Assembly (NCBI GenBank): GCA_023435335.1 | Contig: JAEYRU010000217.1 | Location: 1 to 6,343 of the forward strand | DNA length: 6,343 nucleotides | Direction of reading: 5' to 3' | DNA from: Pseudomonadota bacterium | Lineage (GTDB): Bacteria; Pseudomonadota; Alphaproteobacteria; Rhizobiales; Rhizobiaceae | Part shown: positions 1-6,249 of the stretch, in pieces | Position numbering within the stretch: position 1 is the stretch's first letter | Layout of the letters: each line of letters opens with the position of its first letter | Position numbers and translations under genes: made by a program | The notes under the pieces: model-generated | Databases searched by the model: none | Told to the model about the DNA's origin: nothing | What the model saw: the letters and a program-made list of their open reading frames with translations, nothing else

Positions 1-341
1 GCTCGGACATGCTCGTCGCCTTCCACGCGGAGCGGCTGGAAGGGCCCTGGCTTCCGCATAAGGCCAATCCAATCCTGATCGACCGCACAGCGGCACGGCC
101 GGGCGGCGCCTTCGTGAAGGTGGGACGTCGGATCGTGCGGCCGGTGCAGGACGGCACCAAAGGCTACGGGGGCGGTCTCGGGCTCTCCGATCTCATCCGG
201 CTCGACGAAGATGTCGTACGATTCTCGATTCCGGTGCCGGTGCTAGGTGCGCGCAACTGGCCCTACCCGAAGATCCATACGCTCAACCGGGCGGGCCATC
301 TCGAGGTCATCGACGGCATCGCGGACGTGCGGCGGCGCTAG
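1..341 (+). CDS. C-terminal part of a GINT1-N-like (GH43-like beta-propeller) polysaccharide-locus protein, truncated by window edge
   Basis: The reading frame is already open at the left edge (codons begin at base 3) and ends at a TAG at 339-341, so only about the last 112 residues are visible. The ATG at 9 is internal, not a start. Visible motifs are LEGPWLPHKANPI, TAARPGG, RIVRPVQD, YGGG and KIHTLN. This series resembles the domain found at the N-terminus of plant glucosamine inositolphosphorylceramide transferase 1, a five-bladed propeller related to GH43/GH32 folds. Bacterial copies, often called formyltransferase-like or hypothetical, occur in polysaccharide clusters. A role in sugar or glycan modification is inferred, and no catalytic residue can be assigned here. 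It converges on the glycosyltransferase gene with a 42-bp gap in which I see no convincing terminator. The family call rests on recalled motif similarity. The N-terminal half is not visible and could carry a further domain. Confidence 0.72.
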   Translation, partial: SDMLVAFHAERLEGPWLPHKANPILIDRTAARPGGAFVKVGRRIVRPVQDGTKGYGGGLGLSDLIRLDEDVVRFSIPVPVLGARNWPYPKIHTLNRAGHLEVIDGIADVRRR

Positions 342-383
342 GGGCTGGCGTCAGCGGCGGCCTGGCGTCACTCGCGACGGCGG

Positions 384-1649
384 CTAACGCCCCTCGGAAT
401 TGCCCCCTGGTCCAGCGATGCGAGCCGTGACGCCCGCCGGGTCAGAGGTGTCGCTGCCGCCCGCGGCCAGCGCCGCATGCACGCGGAAGAGCCGGCCAAG
501 CTGCCGCTTCACCGAGAAGGGTTGCACTGCCTCGTGCAGGCGCTGCGGCTCGATGCGGCCCGCGCGGATGTCATCCCAAAGCGCCACGATCTCGTCGGCC
601 CAGGCCTCCGCGCTCTCGGCGACCGTCGCGCGGCGCTCCATCATGCGGCCGTGCAGGGGATCGCGCACCACCTTCTCGAACTGCGGCAGATGCACGCCGG
701 CGAAAGGTCGACCCGACGACAGGCTTTCAAGCAGGAAACAGGGCATGCCCTCCCAATGCGAGGTAAGCATGCCGACATGCATCTTGCGCAGCATCGCCGC
801 CATCTGTTCGGCGGTCAGCGGGCCGTGGCGGACGGTGCAGTCCTCGATCGCCGCGAATTCGGGCCAGCGGGTCGGGTCGGAACTTCCGGCATAGTGGAAC
901 TCGAACTTCCCGCCCAGTTTGCGTTTCAGCGCGGCGGCCACGGAGAACATCAGCGCCGGGTCCTTCACCATCTCCAGGCGACCTGCATACGCGACGCGGA
1001 GCACGCCGTCGGAGATATCGAACGGCGCCTGCCGGTACATCTCCGTGTCGATGGAGACGGTCAGCACCTCGGTGCGCACGGCCGCCGACGGCGCCATGGC
1101 CTCGACCCGGTCGCGCAACCGCTGGGTGACGGTGAAGACGTGGGCGGCAAGCCGGTAGGCCAGCCACTCCGTCGCCTTGGTCACCCGCCAGATGTATTTC
1201 GTCAGACTGTCCTGCTTGGTCGCGTCGCCGACATCGTTGTGGATGACCAGCACCAGCGGACGGCCGAGCATCCTAGCCAGCCAGGCGATCTCGTAGCGTT
1301 CGACCTCGACGCTGGCGTTGTCCTCGCGAGAAATCCGGCGCAGGCGCGGCAGATGGCGCAGGAAACCCGCGATGAAACGCACGGTGTTCGATTTGAGGAT
1401 CGAACGGGCCGTCTCGGCCTGCTCCTCGGCGGGAACGAAGGACACCGGAAGAAACGCGAGGCGGCGGCCGGAAAACTCCACTTCGGTGACCCTGCCGAGC
1501 GGCAGGTCGCCGCGATCGTCGACGCCGATGAGCAAGGGCCTGGTGCCGGCGGGCGCGTGTCGCAATATCTGGCGCACATGCGTCTCGATGCCGCCGACCT
1601 TGACGCCTCGCGGATCCATCGGATGGACGATGATCAGCCTGCCTGTCAT
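384..1649 (-). CDS. Glycosyltransferase family 4 (GT-B fold)
   Basis: This 421-residue protein has the normal length and layout of a GT4 retaining glycosyltransferase, which transfers a sugar from a nucleotide-sugar donor to a lipid-linked or glycan acceptor at the inner face of the cytoplasmic membrane. The N-terminal Rossmann domain (about 1-205) starts with RLIIVHPMDP and the GGIETHV loop (19-25) typical of GT4, and has VLVIHND at 133-139. The C-terminal donor-binding domain begins near 215 with YAGRLEMVKD (R224 and K229 at the usual basic phosphate-contact positions). The EX7E motif is intact at E300 and E308 within HWEGMPCFLLE. The ATG at 1649 is the first possible start, because an in-frame TGA lies four codons upstream. 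A GGAGG at 1663-1667 sits about 13 nt away, somewhat far. The gene lies 92 bp downstream of the Wzz-type gene on the same strand, so co-transcription and a shared role in polysaccharide assembly are likely. Donor, acceptor and linkage cannot be read from the sequence. Confidence 0.93.
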   Translation of the reverse strand: MTGRLIIVHPMDPRGVKVGGIETHVRQILRHAPAGTRPLLIGVDDRGDLPLGRVTEVEFSGRRLAFLPVSFVPAEEQAETARSILKSNTVRFIAGFLRHLPRLRRISREDNASVEVERYEIAWLARMLGRPLVLVIHNDVGDATKQDSLTKYIWRVTKATEWLAYRLAAHVFTVTQRLRDRVEAMAPSAAVRTEVLTVSIDTEMYRQAPFDISDGVLRVAYAGRLEMVKDPALMFSVAAALKRKLGGKFEFHYAGSSDPTRWPEFAAIEDCTVRHGPLTAEQMAAMLRKMHVGMLTSHWEGMPCFLLESLSSGRPFAGVHLPQFEKVVRDPLHGRMMERRATVAESAEAWADEIVALWDDIRAGRIEPQRLHEAVQPFSVKRQLGRLFRVHAALAAGGSDTSDPAGVTARIAGPGGNSEGR

Positions 1650-1741
1650 GGGACGAGCTCAACCTCCGGCGTCCGGCACTGGGGAAACGCTGCCGCTTTC
1701 TAACCGCGAGGCCATTAACGAAGGATTAGGGGCTCGGCGGA

Positions 1742-3706
1742 TCAGGCGGCCGAATCCAGCGCCTCGTCCTCGTCGTCAAGCGAAAGCACGGTCACAGACA
1801 TGCCGCCGGCCATTGTAAGGTCCTCGTAGGCGGCGGCCTCTTCGGGTGACAAGTCACCATGCGGAACAACCAGCACGGCGTGATCGGCCCTGTCGATCAC
1901 TTCAGCCGCCATCTCGTTGGCCTCGCCGTAGAGCAGTCCGGCATTGACGACCACCCGTTCGTAGGTCTCGACGAACGCCGCGAAAGCTTCGTGGAAGCCA
2001 CGCGGCGAGACCCCGCGCCACCGGCTGCCGGCATGAACGACGTGCACGAGGGAATGGGGGTCGCGCTGGAGAACGTCGGCCACGGCCGCATCGCCGGTCG
2101 AAAGCTCGGCGAGGCCGGGTTCGTCCCCGTGTCCGGAAGCGAGATCGATGAAAAGCGTGGAAGAGCCCTCGCGTGCAGCATCGCGCGCCAGTTCGAGCGC
2201 GGCATCGCGTGCGATCAGCGGGTCATGGATGCTTAGCGTCAGCACCGCGCGATCCTGCAGGATGTCGCGGGGCGCCGGCGGGGCCTTGCCCTGTACCGCA
2301 GACGCCGCCGCCGGCGGGGAAACCACGCGGCGCCTCGCGATCGGCCGCTTCGTCAGGGTGTCGGCGACGATGGCATTGAACACACCAAGCCCCAGCCCGA
2401 ACACGCCGGCGGCGAGTAGCAGCAGGCTGCGCGGCGGGAATGCGGGCCTGTCGGGCACCGCCGCCGGGGCAATGATGCGGGCGTTGCGGGCGCCGAGATT
2501 TTCCTGCTCCGCCGTCTCGCGGGCGCGAACGAGAAAGGCTTCATAGACAAGCCGGCTGGCCTGCGCCTGCCGCTCCAACTCGCGCAGCTCGATCATCTTC
2601 TGATTGGTGCCGAACGACTCCTCAGTGAGTTGTGACAGGCTGGCCGCGATGCTTTCCTCGGTCTCCCTGGCGGCGCGATAGGCGTCGCGCGTGGCCGCAA
2701 CCAGCCGCTCACTCTCGCTGCGGATCGCCTGGCGAGCCTGTTCGATCTCGGCCTGCGCGGCAGCGACGCGCGGATGGCGCGGCCCGAGCACCTGCTGCAA
2801 CTCGGCCAGGCGCCGCTGCGCCTCCGTCAGCTGGCCGCGCAGCTGCACCATGGTGGTGTTCTCGGTCTCCGAGACCACCGAGCTGACGTCGCCGCGCTGC
2901 CGCATGGCAGCCTCGATCACGTCGAGCCGAGACTTGGCCTCGGCCGTGCGTCCAACCGCCGCCGAGAGACGGGTGGAGAGGTCGTTGAGGCGCGTGTCGA
3001 GCAGCAGCCTGCCGTCGGGATTGGAGAGATTGTTCTCGCTCTTGTAGGTGGCGACCTTCTCCTCGGCCTGCCGCAGGCGTTCCTGCAGCTCGGCCAAGCG
3101 CTCCTCGATCGAGCTACTGACGTTGCGCGTGGCGTCGGCGGAAGCGTCCGCCTGGTCGTCGGTGTATGCGGCCGCGATCGCGTTGGCGAGCCGCGCCGAC
3201 TTGGCCGGCTCCCTGGTCGTCACCGATATCTCGATGACATACGTATTCTCGGCTCGAGCGACCTTGGTCGCCCTGGCGAGATTTTCGAGCGCGATTTCCT
3301 GCAGAGAGCGGCCAACCGTGCCTCCACTCGCGTCGGCAAACTCCGGATCCCCGGCCAGGTTCTCGCGCTCGACGACACGGCCAAGTACCGTCTCCGACCC
3401 GATGACCTCGACCTGGCTCTCCACCAGCAGGAGATTGTCGCCGAAGCCGCGCTGGACCAGCTCGTTCTCGATCACGCGCACATCGCGTGGGTCGATGAGG
3501 ATCCGCGCGGTCGCCTGGTAGCGGGAACCGATAGCCGAGAGCGCGACGAAAGCGAGTGCGACCACCAAAACCGCAGTGCCGAGGATCAGCCATTTGCGGC
3601 GGACGATCGTCTCGACGAGACCGAAGATGTCGATCGAAGCGTCGACCTCCGCGCGTTCGGGCGCTTGCCGCGGAAGCCCGCCAACGTTCGTCGCGGCCGT
3701 TTTCAT
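1742..3706 (-). CDS. Wzz/GumC-type polysaccharide co-polymerase with degenerate BY-kinase-like C-terminal domain
   Basis: This is an inner-membrane polysaccharide co-polymerase that would control chain length and export of a surface polysaccharide. In the 654-residue form: a Wzz N-terminal domain (about 25-115) with first membrane segment about 40-58 (WLILGTAVLVVALAFVAL); a long periplasmic alpha-helical, coiled-coil-prone region (about 195-400) rich in E, R, A and Q, with LGPRHPRVAAAQAEI near 307; and a proline-rich entry (VPDRPAFPPRS) into the second membrane segment, about 425-448. The cytoplasmic tail (about 485-640) aligns by pattern with the bacterial tyrosine kinase domain of ExoP-like proteins, but lacks a GKS/GKT P-loop, and FIDLA stands where LLIDAD is expected. 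The C-terminus is acidic (DDEDEALD), not tyrosine-rich. ATG 3706 is chosen because GGAGG at 3716-3720 lies 9 nt upstream. ATG 3715 directly abuts that site, and TTG 3751 would give 669 residues without a better site. It is the first gene of a probable two-gene unit with the downstream GT4. The family is firm; the polymer it handles is unknown. Confidence 0.9.
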   Translation of the reverse strand: MKTAATNVGGLPRQAPERAEVDASIDIFGLVETIVRRKWLILGTAVLVVALAFVALSAIGSRYQATARILIDPRDVRVIENELVQRGFGDNLLLVESQVEVIGSETVLGRVVERENLAGDPEFADASGGTVGRSLQEIALENLARATKVARAENTYVIEISVTTREPAKSARLANAIAAAYTDDQADASADATRNVSSSIEERLAELQERLRQAEEKVATYKSENNLSNPDGRLLLDTRLNDLSTRLSAAVGRTAEAKSRLDVIEAAMRQRGDVSSVVSETENTTMVQLRGQLTEAQRRLAELQQVLGPRHPRVAAAQAEIEQARQAIRSESERLVAATRDAYRAARETEESIAASLSQLTEESFGTNQKMIELRELERQAQASRLVYEAFLVRARETAEQENLGARNARIIAPAAVPDRPAFPPRSLLLLAAGVFGLGLGVFNAIVADTLTKRPIARRRVVSPPAAASAVQGKAPPAPRDILQDRAVLTLSIHDPLIARDAALELARDAAREGSSTLFIDLASGHGDEPGLAELSTGDAAVADVLQRDPHSLVHVVHAGSRWRGVSPRGFHEAFAAFVETYERVVVNAGLLYGEANEMAAEVIDRADHAVLVVPHGDLSPEEAAAYEDLTMAGGMSVTVLSLDDEDEALDSAA

Positions 3707-3715
3707 CGACACCAT

Positions 3716-3720
3716 CCTCC
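3716..3720 (-). promoter_or_regulatory. Ribosome binding site of the Wzz/GumC-type gene
   Basis: The minus strand reads GGAGG here. It lies 9 nt before the ATG at 3706 and immediately next to the ATG at 3715, so it favours 3706 as the translation start. Confidence 0.7.
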
Positions 3721-3783
3721 AGAGGGACGAGACGGCCGCGCCGCCTGTCAAACCTTACCAATTCATCCACCAAGCAGCGTAAA

Positions 3784-3794
3784 TTAACGGTTAA
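3784..3794. repeat. Inverted repeat TTAAC-g-GTTAA in the wzz/proC divergent region
   Basis: Two 5-bp arms (TTAAC and GTTAA) flank a single base, giving TTAA-N3-TTAA. It lies about 78 bp upstream of the Wzz-type start and 91 bp upstream of proC, so it could be an operator or promoter element for either gene. The CtrA consensus is TTAA-N7-TTAA, so the spacing does not fit a classical CtrA box. I see no confident -35/-10 pair around it. A regulatory role is inferred from position and symmetry only. Confidence 0.4.
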
Positions 3795-3885
3795 GTGCGG
3801 CAAGGAGAGGTGAGCGCAATGCTTGCATACGCCCCCGGCGCCGACCTATTGAGGCGCAACGGCATCCGGCGGAGGCGGACAGGCA

Positions 3886-4698
3886 ATGAGCATCAGCGTG
3901 ATACTGGCGGGGTGCGGCAACATGGGCTTCGCCCTGCTTTCGGGGTGGCTCGCCGCGGGCAGACTCAAAGCGGAAGAGGTCGGGGTCGTGGAGCCGAACG
4001 AGGCGCTGCGCGAGCGGGCCGCCGGGTTGGGCGTGGCGGCGAGCGCCGACGTATCGGAGTTTTTGGACGCACGCCCGCGCCTCGTCGTGCTGGCCGTCAA
4101 ACCGCAGGTGATCCGCGATGCGACCGCCGGGTACAGACCTTTTGCCGAACGCGGCGCGACCTTTCTCAGCATAGCCGCCGGCACGCCGATCGCCACGTTC
4201 GAGGAGGTGCTGGGCGACGGGACGCCCGTCATCCGCTGCATGCCCAACACTCCGGCGGCGATCGGCAAGGGCATGATGGTGGTATTCGCCAACCGGCACG
4301 TGGCGGCCGACACGCGCGAATTCGTGCACGGGCTGCTATCGGCGAGCGGCGAGGTGGCCGACATCCCCGAGGAAGGGCTGATGGACGCGGTGACCGCCGT
4401 TTCCGGCTCGGGACCGGCCTATGTCTTCCACTTCATCGAATGCCTGACGGCGGCCGGCGAGAGGGTGGGCCTCGCGCCTGACACCGCCAGGCTGCTTGCG
4501 CGCCAGACCGTCTACGGGGCCGCGAGCCTCGCCTATGAGAGCGGCGAGGACGCGGGCAGGCTGCGCGAGCAGGTGACGAGCCCCAACGGCACCACCGCGG
4601 CAGCGCTCGCCGTGCTGATGGGGGAGCGGCGGCTCGAGACGCTGGTCGCGGACGCGGTGGAGGCGGCGCGTGTGCGGAGCGTGGATCTGGGGCGCTAG
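3886..4698 (+). CDS. proC: Pyrroline-5-carboxylate reductase
   Basis: The enzyme reduces 1-pyrroline-5-carboxylate to L-proline with NAD(P)H, the last step of proline synthesis in the cytoplasm. Its 270 residues match the family's usual length. The N-terminal Rossmann domain opens with ISVILAGCGNMG (GxGxxG type, residues 9-14), followed by VLAVKPQ (68-74) and RCMPNTP (117-123), both characteristic of ProC. The C-terminal dimerisation domain carries AVSGSGPAYV (171-180) and the ProC signature LREQVTSPNGTTAAAL (226-241), with the conserved S/T and G-T-T residues. ATG 3886 is the only possible start: an in-frame TGA lies at 3850-3852 with no other start codon between, and GGAGG at 3871-3875 stands 10 nt upstream. 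It is divergent from the Wzz-type gene and appears to be transcribed alone. Its stop codon overlaps that of the convergent oxidoreductase gene. No key residue appears missing, and function is near certain. Confidence 0.97.
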   Translation: MSISVILAGCGNMGFALLSGWLAAGRLKAEEVGVVEPNEALRERAAGLGVAASADVSEFLDARPRLVVLAVKPQVIRDATAGYRPFAERGATFLSIAAGTPIATFEEVLGDGTPVIRCMPNTPAAIGKGMMVVFANRHVAADTREFVHGLLSASGEVADIPEEGLMDAVTAVSGSGPAYVFHFIECLTAAGERVGLAPDTARLLARQTVYGAASLAYESGEDAGRLREQVTSPNGTTAAALAVLMGERRLETLVADAVEAARVRSVDLGR

Positions 4699-4701
4699 CG
4701 C
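4692..4701. repeat. Perfect 10-bp palindrome GCGCTAGCGC over the convergent stop codons
   Basis: The palindrome is centred on the CTAG (4695-4698) that supplies the TAG stop of proC on the plus strand and the TAG stop of the oxidoreductase on the minus strand. With no loop bases and no T-run it is not a standard intrinsic terminator. It may be a by-product of the overlapping stops plus GC-rich flanks. Confidence 0.55.
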
Positions 4702-6023
4702 GGCTCCCGGTTCGCTCCATAAAGCATGTCGTCCTGCCTCACGCGCAATGCGAAGAGCCGCGTGGAGGTGTCGGGCGTCGCGTTGGCGGTGGTCAGCAGT
4801 TCGCCCCTTCTCACCGGCGCCAGCACCTTCCCGCCTTCGAGCAGCCCCACGGGAATGGCACCCTTTGCGCGGGCCTCGGAAGCGAGCATCGTGAACGAGC
4901 GGTAACAGGTTTCGCCGATCGCATCGAGCGGCTCGCCCGGCTTCAGGTCGCGCTTGGCGACGGCACAGACCTCGGCCACGGGGCGCGGCAGCGGCACCAT
5001 GTCGGGCTTGCCGTAGAGCATTATACGGGCGGCCGTCAGGGGCACCTCCAGCGAGGTCAGGTGATATGGCCGGTGGAAGGCGTAATACGGTCCCTGCCCC
5101 ACATGCAGGTCGTCCATACGCTCGATGATGCGCGGATGCGTGGCCTCCACCACCACGAACACGCCGGGCGCAACGCCTCTGCCGATCGTGTAGTCGACCA
5201 CGCCCTTCCTTGAGAGTATCCCGCCGTCCTCGCGCGGGATCAGCACCTTCGCCAGTTCGTCCCTGCCGGCATTCGGTCCGTGCATGCCCGGCACGTCGGG
5301 CACCAGACCGGTGGCGTTGGCGATCGCCGCCATCTCAACCATGGTCTTGGACCCGTCCACGAACTCGACCAGCATGCGCGGGTTCATGTTCCGGCGAACG
5401 GCTTCCTCGCGGTAGTCGTCGGGTACGGCGTCGTGGTTGAGCGGGTTGTTCTTGCCCTTGCCGGCAGACACGATCGTGTAGCCCAGGGCAGCGGCGAACT
5501 CGATCAGTTCCATGCAGGACGAAGGCTCGTCGCCGGCGCCGACCGAATAGACGACGCCCAGGCGGTCGGCCTCCTTCTTCAGATACGGCCCGATGGTGAC
5601 GTCGGCCTCGACGTTCATCATCACGACGTGCTTGCCGTGTTCCATGGCCAGAAGGTCGTAGTCGGCAGCGACGCCGGGCTTGCCGGTGGCGTCGATCACC
5701 ACGTCGATCAGCGGATTGGTGACCATGGTTTCGACGGAGGTGATTGCGATCCGGCCGGCCTCGATCGCCGCGGTCACGCCTGACTGCGTGTCGGCCTCAG
5801 CGGCGTGGGCGTCGTCGCCATAGGCGATCGTGACCGCCTCGCGCGCCGTGTGCGGGCGGCGCGTCGCCAGCGCGCAGACCGACACGCCCTTCATCAGCAT
5901 TCCCTGGGTGACGAGGTCGGTTCCCATCTCGCCGGTGCCGATGACGCCGATGCGGACGGGGCGGCCTTCGTCGGCGCGCCTGGCGAGCTCACGGGCAAGG
6001 CCGGTCAGGACGACATTTGTCAT
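4695..6023 (-). CDS. NAD(P)-dependent homoserine-dehydrogenase-like oxidoreductase with C-terminal SAF domain (DXR-like/DRL family candidate)
   Basis: In the 442-residue form, the nucleotide-binding Rossmann fold starts with RIGVIGTGEMGTD (24-36, GxGxxG) and continues with DVVIDATGKPG (107-117). The middle part has VGAGDEPSSCMELIEFA (161-177) and SAGKGKNNPLNHDAVPDDY (186-204), the segments expected to form the substrate pocket. The last 110 residues resemble a SAF domain (AKRDLKPGEPLDAIGE, then IPVGLLEGGKVLAPVRRGELLT). This layout and length match the DRL (DXR-like, DXR-II) enzymes of Brucella, which convert 1-deoxyxylulose 5-phosphate to methylerythritol 4-phosphate. The family is broad, however, and paralogs are usually annotated homoserine dehydrogenase, SAF-domain or FlgA-like, so the substrate is uncertain. 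ATG 6023 is preferred because the domain starts right after it and a candidate promoter lies at 6073-6102. Starts at 6041 and 6095 are also open, and none has a clear Shine-Dalgarno site. It stands alone on this strand, convergent with proC. Confidence 0.87.
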   Translation of the reverse strand: MTNVVLTGLARELARRADEGRPVRIGVIGTGEMGTDLVTQGMLMKGVSVCALATRRPHTAREAVTIAYGDDAHAAEADTQSGVTAAIEAGRIAITSVETMVTNPLIDVVIDATGKPGVAADYDLLAMEHGKHVVMMNVEADVTIGPYLKKEADRLGVVYSVGAGDEPSSCMELIEFAAALGYTIVSAGKGKNNPLNHDAVPDDYREEAVRRNMNPRMLVEFVDGSKTMVEMAAIANATGLVPDVPGMHGPNAGRDELAKVLIPREDGGILSRKGVVDYTIGRGVAPGVFVVVEATHPRIIERMDDLHVGQGPYYAFHRPYHLTSLEVPLTAARIMLYGKPDMVPLPRPVAEVCAVAKRDLKPGEPLDAIGETCYRSFTMLASEARAKGAIPVGLLEGGKVLAPVRRGELLTTANATPDTSTRLFALRVRQDDMLYGANREPR

Positions 6024-6072
6024 GGCAGAGCGAGGGGTCATGGAAGAACGGGCGCACGCATCATTTGCGGCC

Positions 6073-6102
6073 CGATAGAGGGCGCGAGGCGCCATTTGTC
6101 AA
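6073..6102 (-). promoter_or_regulatory. Candidate sigma70-type promoter of the DRL-like oxidoreductase
   Basis: On the minus strand a perfect TTGACA -35 box (6102-6097) is followed, after 17 bp, by TCTATC (6079-6074), a weak -10 hexamer. A transcript would begin near 6067, giving a leader of about 25-45 nt to the ATGs at 6041 and 6023 and excluding the ATG at 6095. The -35 is convincing and the -10 is not, so this is a moderate call. Confidence 0.45.
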
Positions 6103-6120
6103 TGTTGGAGGAGGACTGGT

Positions 6121-6155
6121 GCTGCGAGAGAGGATTGAAATCTTGATGTCGCAGC
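6121..6155. repeat. Interrupted inverted repeat (two nested arms), candidate operator
   Basis: The outer arms GCTGCGA (6121-6127) and TCGCAGC (6149-6155) are perfect 7-bp complements separated by 21 bp. Inside, AGGATT and AATCTT form a second near-perfect pair around GA. No T-run follows on either strand, so it is unlikely to be an intrinsic terminator. It lies just upstream of the oxidoreductase -35 box and about 95 bp before the plus-strand start at 6250, a suitable place for a regulator of one or both divergent genes, or an RNA hairpin in the leader of the plus-strand gene. Confidence 0.5.
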
Positions 6156-6249
6156 CTAGAGCGTTGATTTAATTAGCATTTCTTCGGCGTCCTTCTCCAA
6201 TCCCATAGCAGTTAGTCGAAGCAGTTTCAACCTATGGAGCCTAAGCCTG
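6156..6249 (+). other. Non-coding, relatively AT-rich leader between the inverted repeat and the partial gene
   Basis: This stretch contains TTGATTTAATTAGCATTTC (6164-6182), markedly more AT-rich than the rest of the window, and the ribosome binding site at 6236-6239. TTGATT at 6164-6169 could be a -35 box, but I find no -10 hexamer at the correct spacing. No RNA gene or riboswitch is recognised here. Confidence 0.35.

Noticed and set aside
342..383. Possible bidirectional terminator between the convergent genes at the left
   Set aside because: Only 4-bp stems (GCTG/CAGC and CGTC/GACG) and an imperfect direct repeat of CTGGCGTCA are visible, with no T-run on either strand.
477..1703. A 408-codon plus-strand open frame antisense to the GT4 gene
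   Set aside because: The minus-strand GT4 frame has clear family motifs along its full length. The antisense translation is rich in His, Arg and Gly with no recognisable motif, as expected of a shadow frame in high-GC DNA.
3746..3751. Perfect TTGACA on the minus strand as a -35 box for the Wzz-type gene
   Set aside because: At 17 bp spacing the hexamer is GTCCCT, unlike any -10 box, and transcription would begin at about the ribosome binding site itself, leaving no leader.
2774..3787. A 337-codon plus-strand open frame antisense to the Wzz-type gene
   Set aside because: Its translation is low-complexity in Arg, Asp, Gly and Leu without motifs, and it runs opposite a well-supported co-polymerase gene. 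It is a shadow frame.
3795..4481. A 228-codon plus-strand frame overlapping proC
   Set aside because: It is arginine- and glycine-rich out-of-frame translation of proC. Only its ribosome binding site is notable, and that is listed separately as a finding.
6024..6095. N-terminal extension of the oxidoreductase from ATG 6095
   Set aside because: The extra 24 residues look unlike the start of this family, there is no ribosome binding site before 6095, and the candidate promoter would begin transcription downstream of it.
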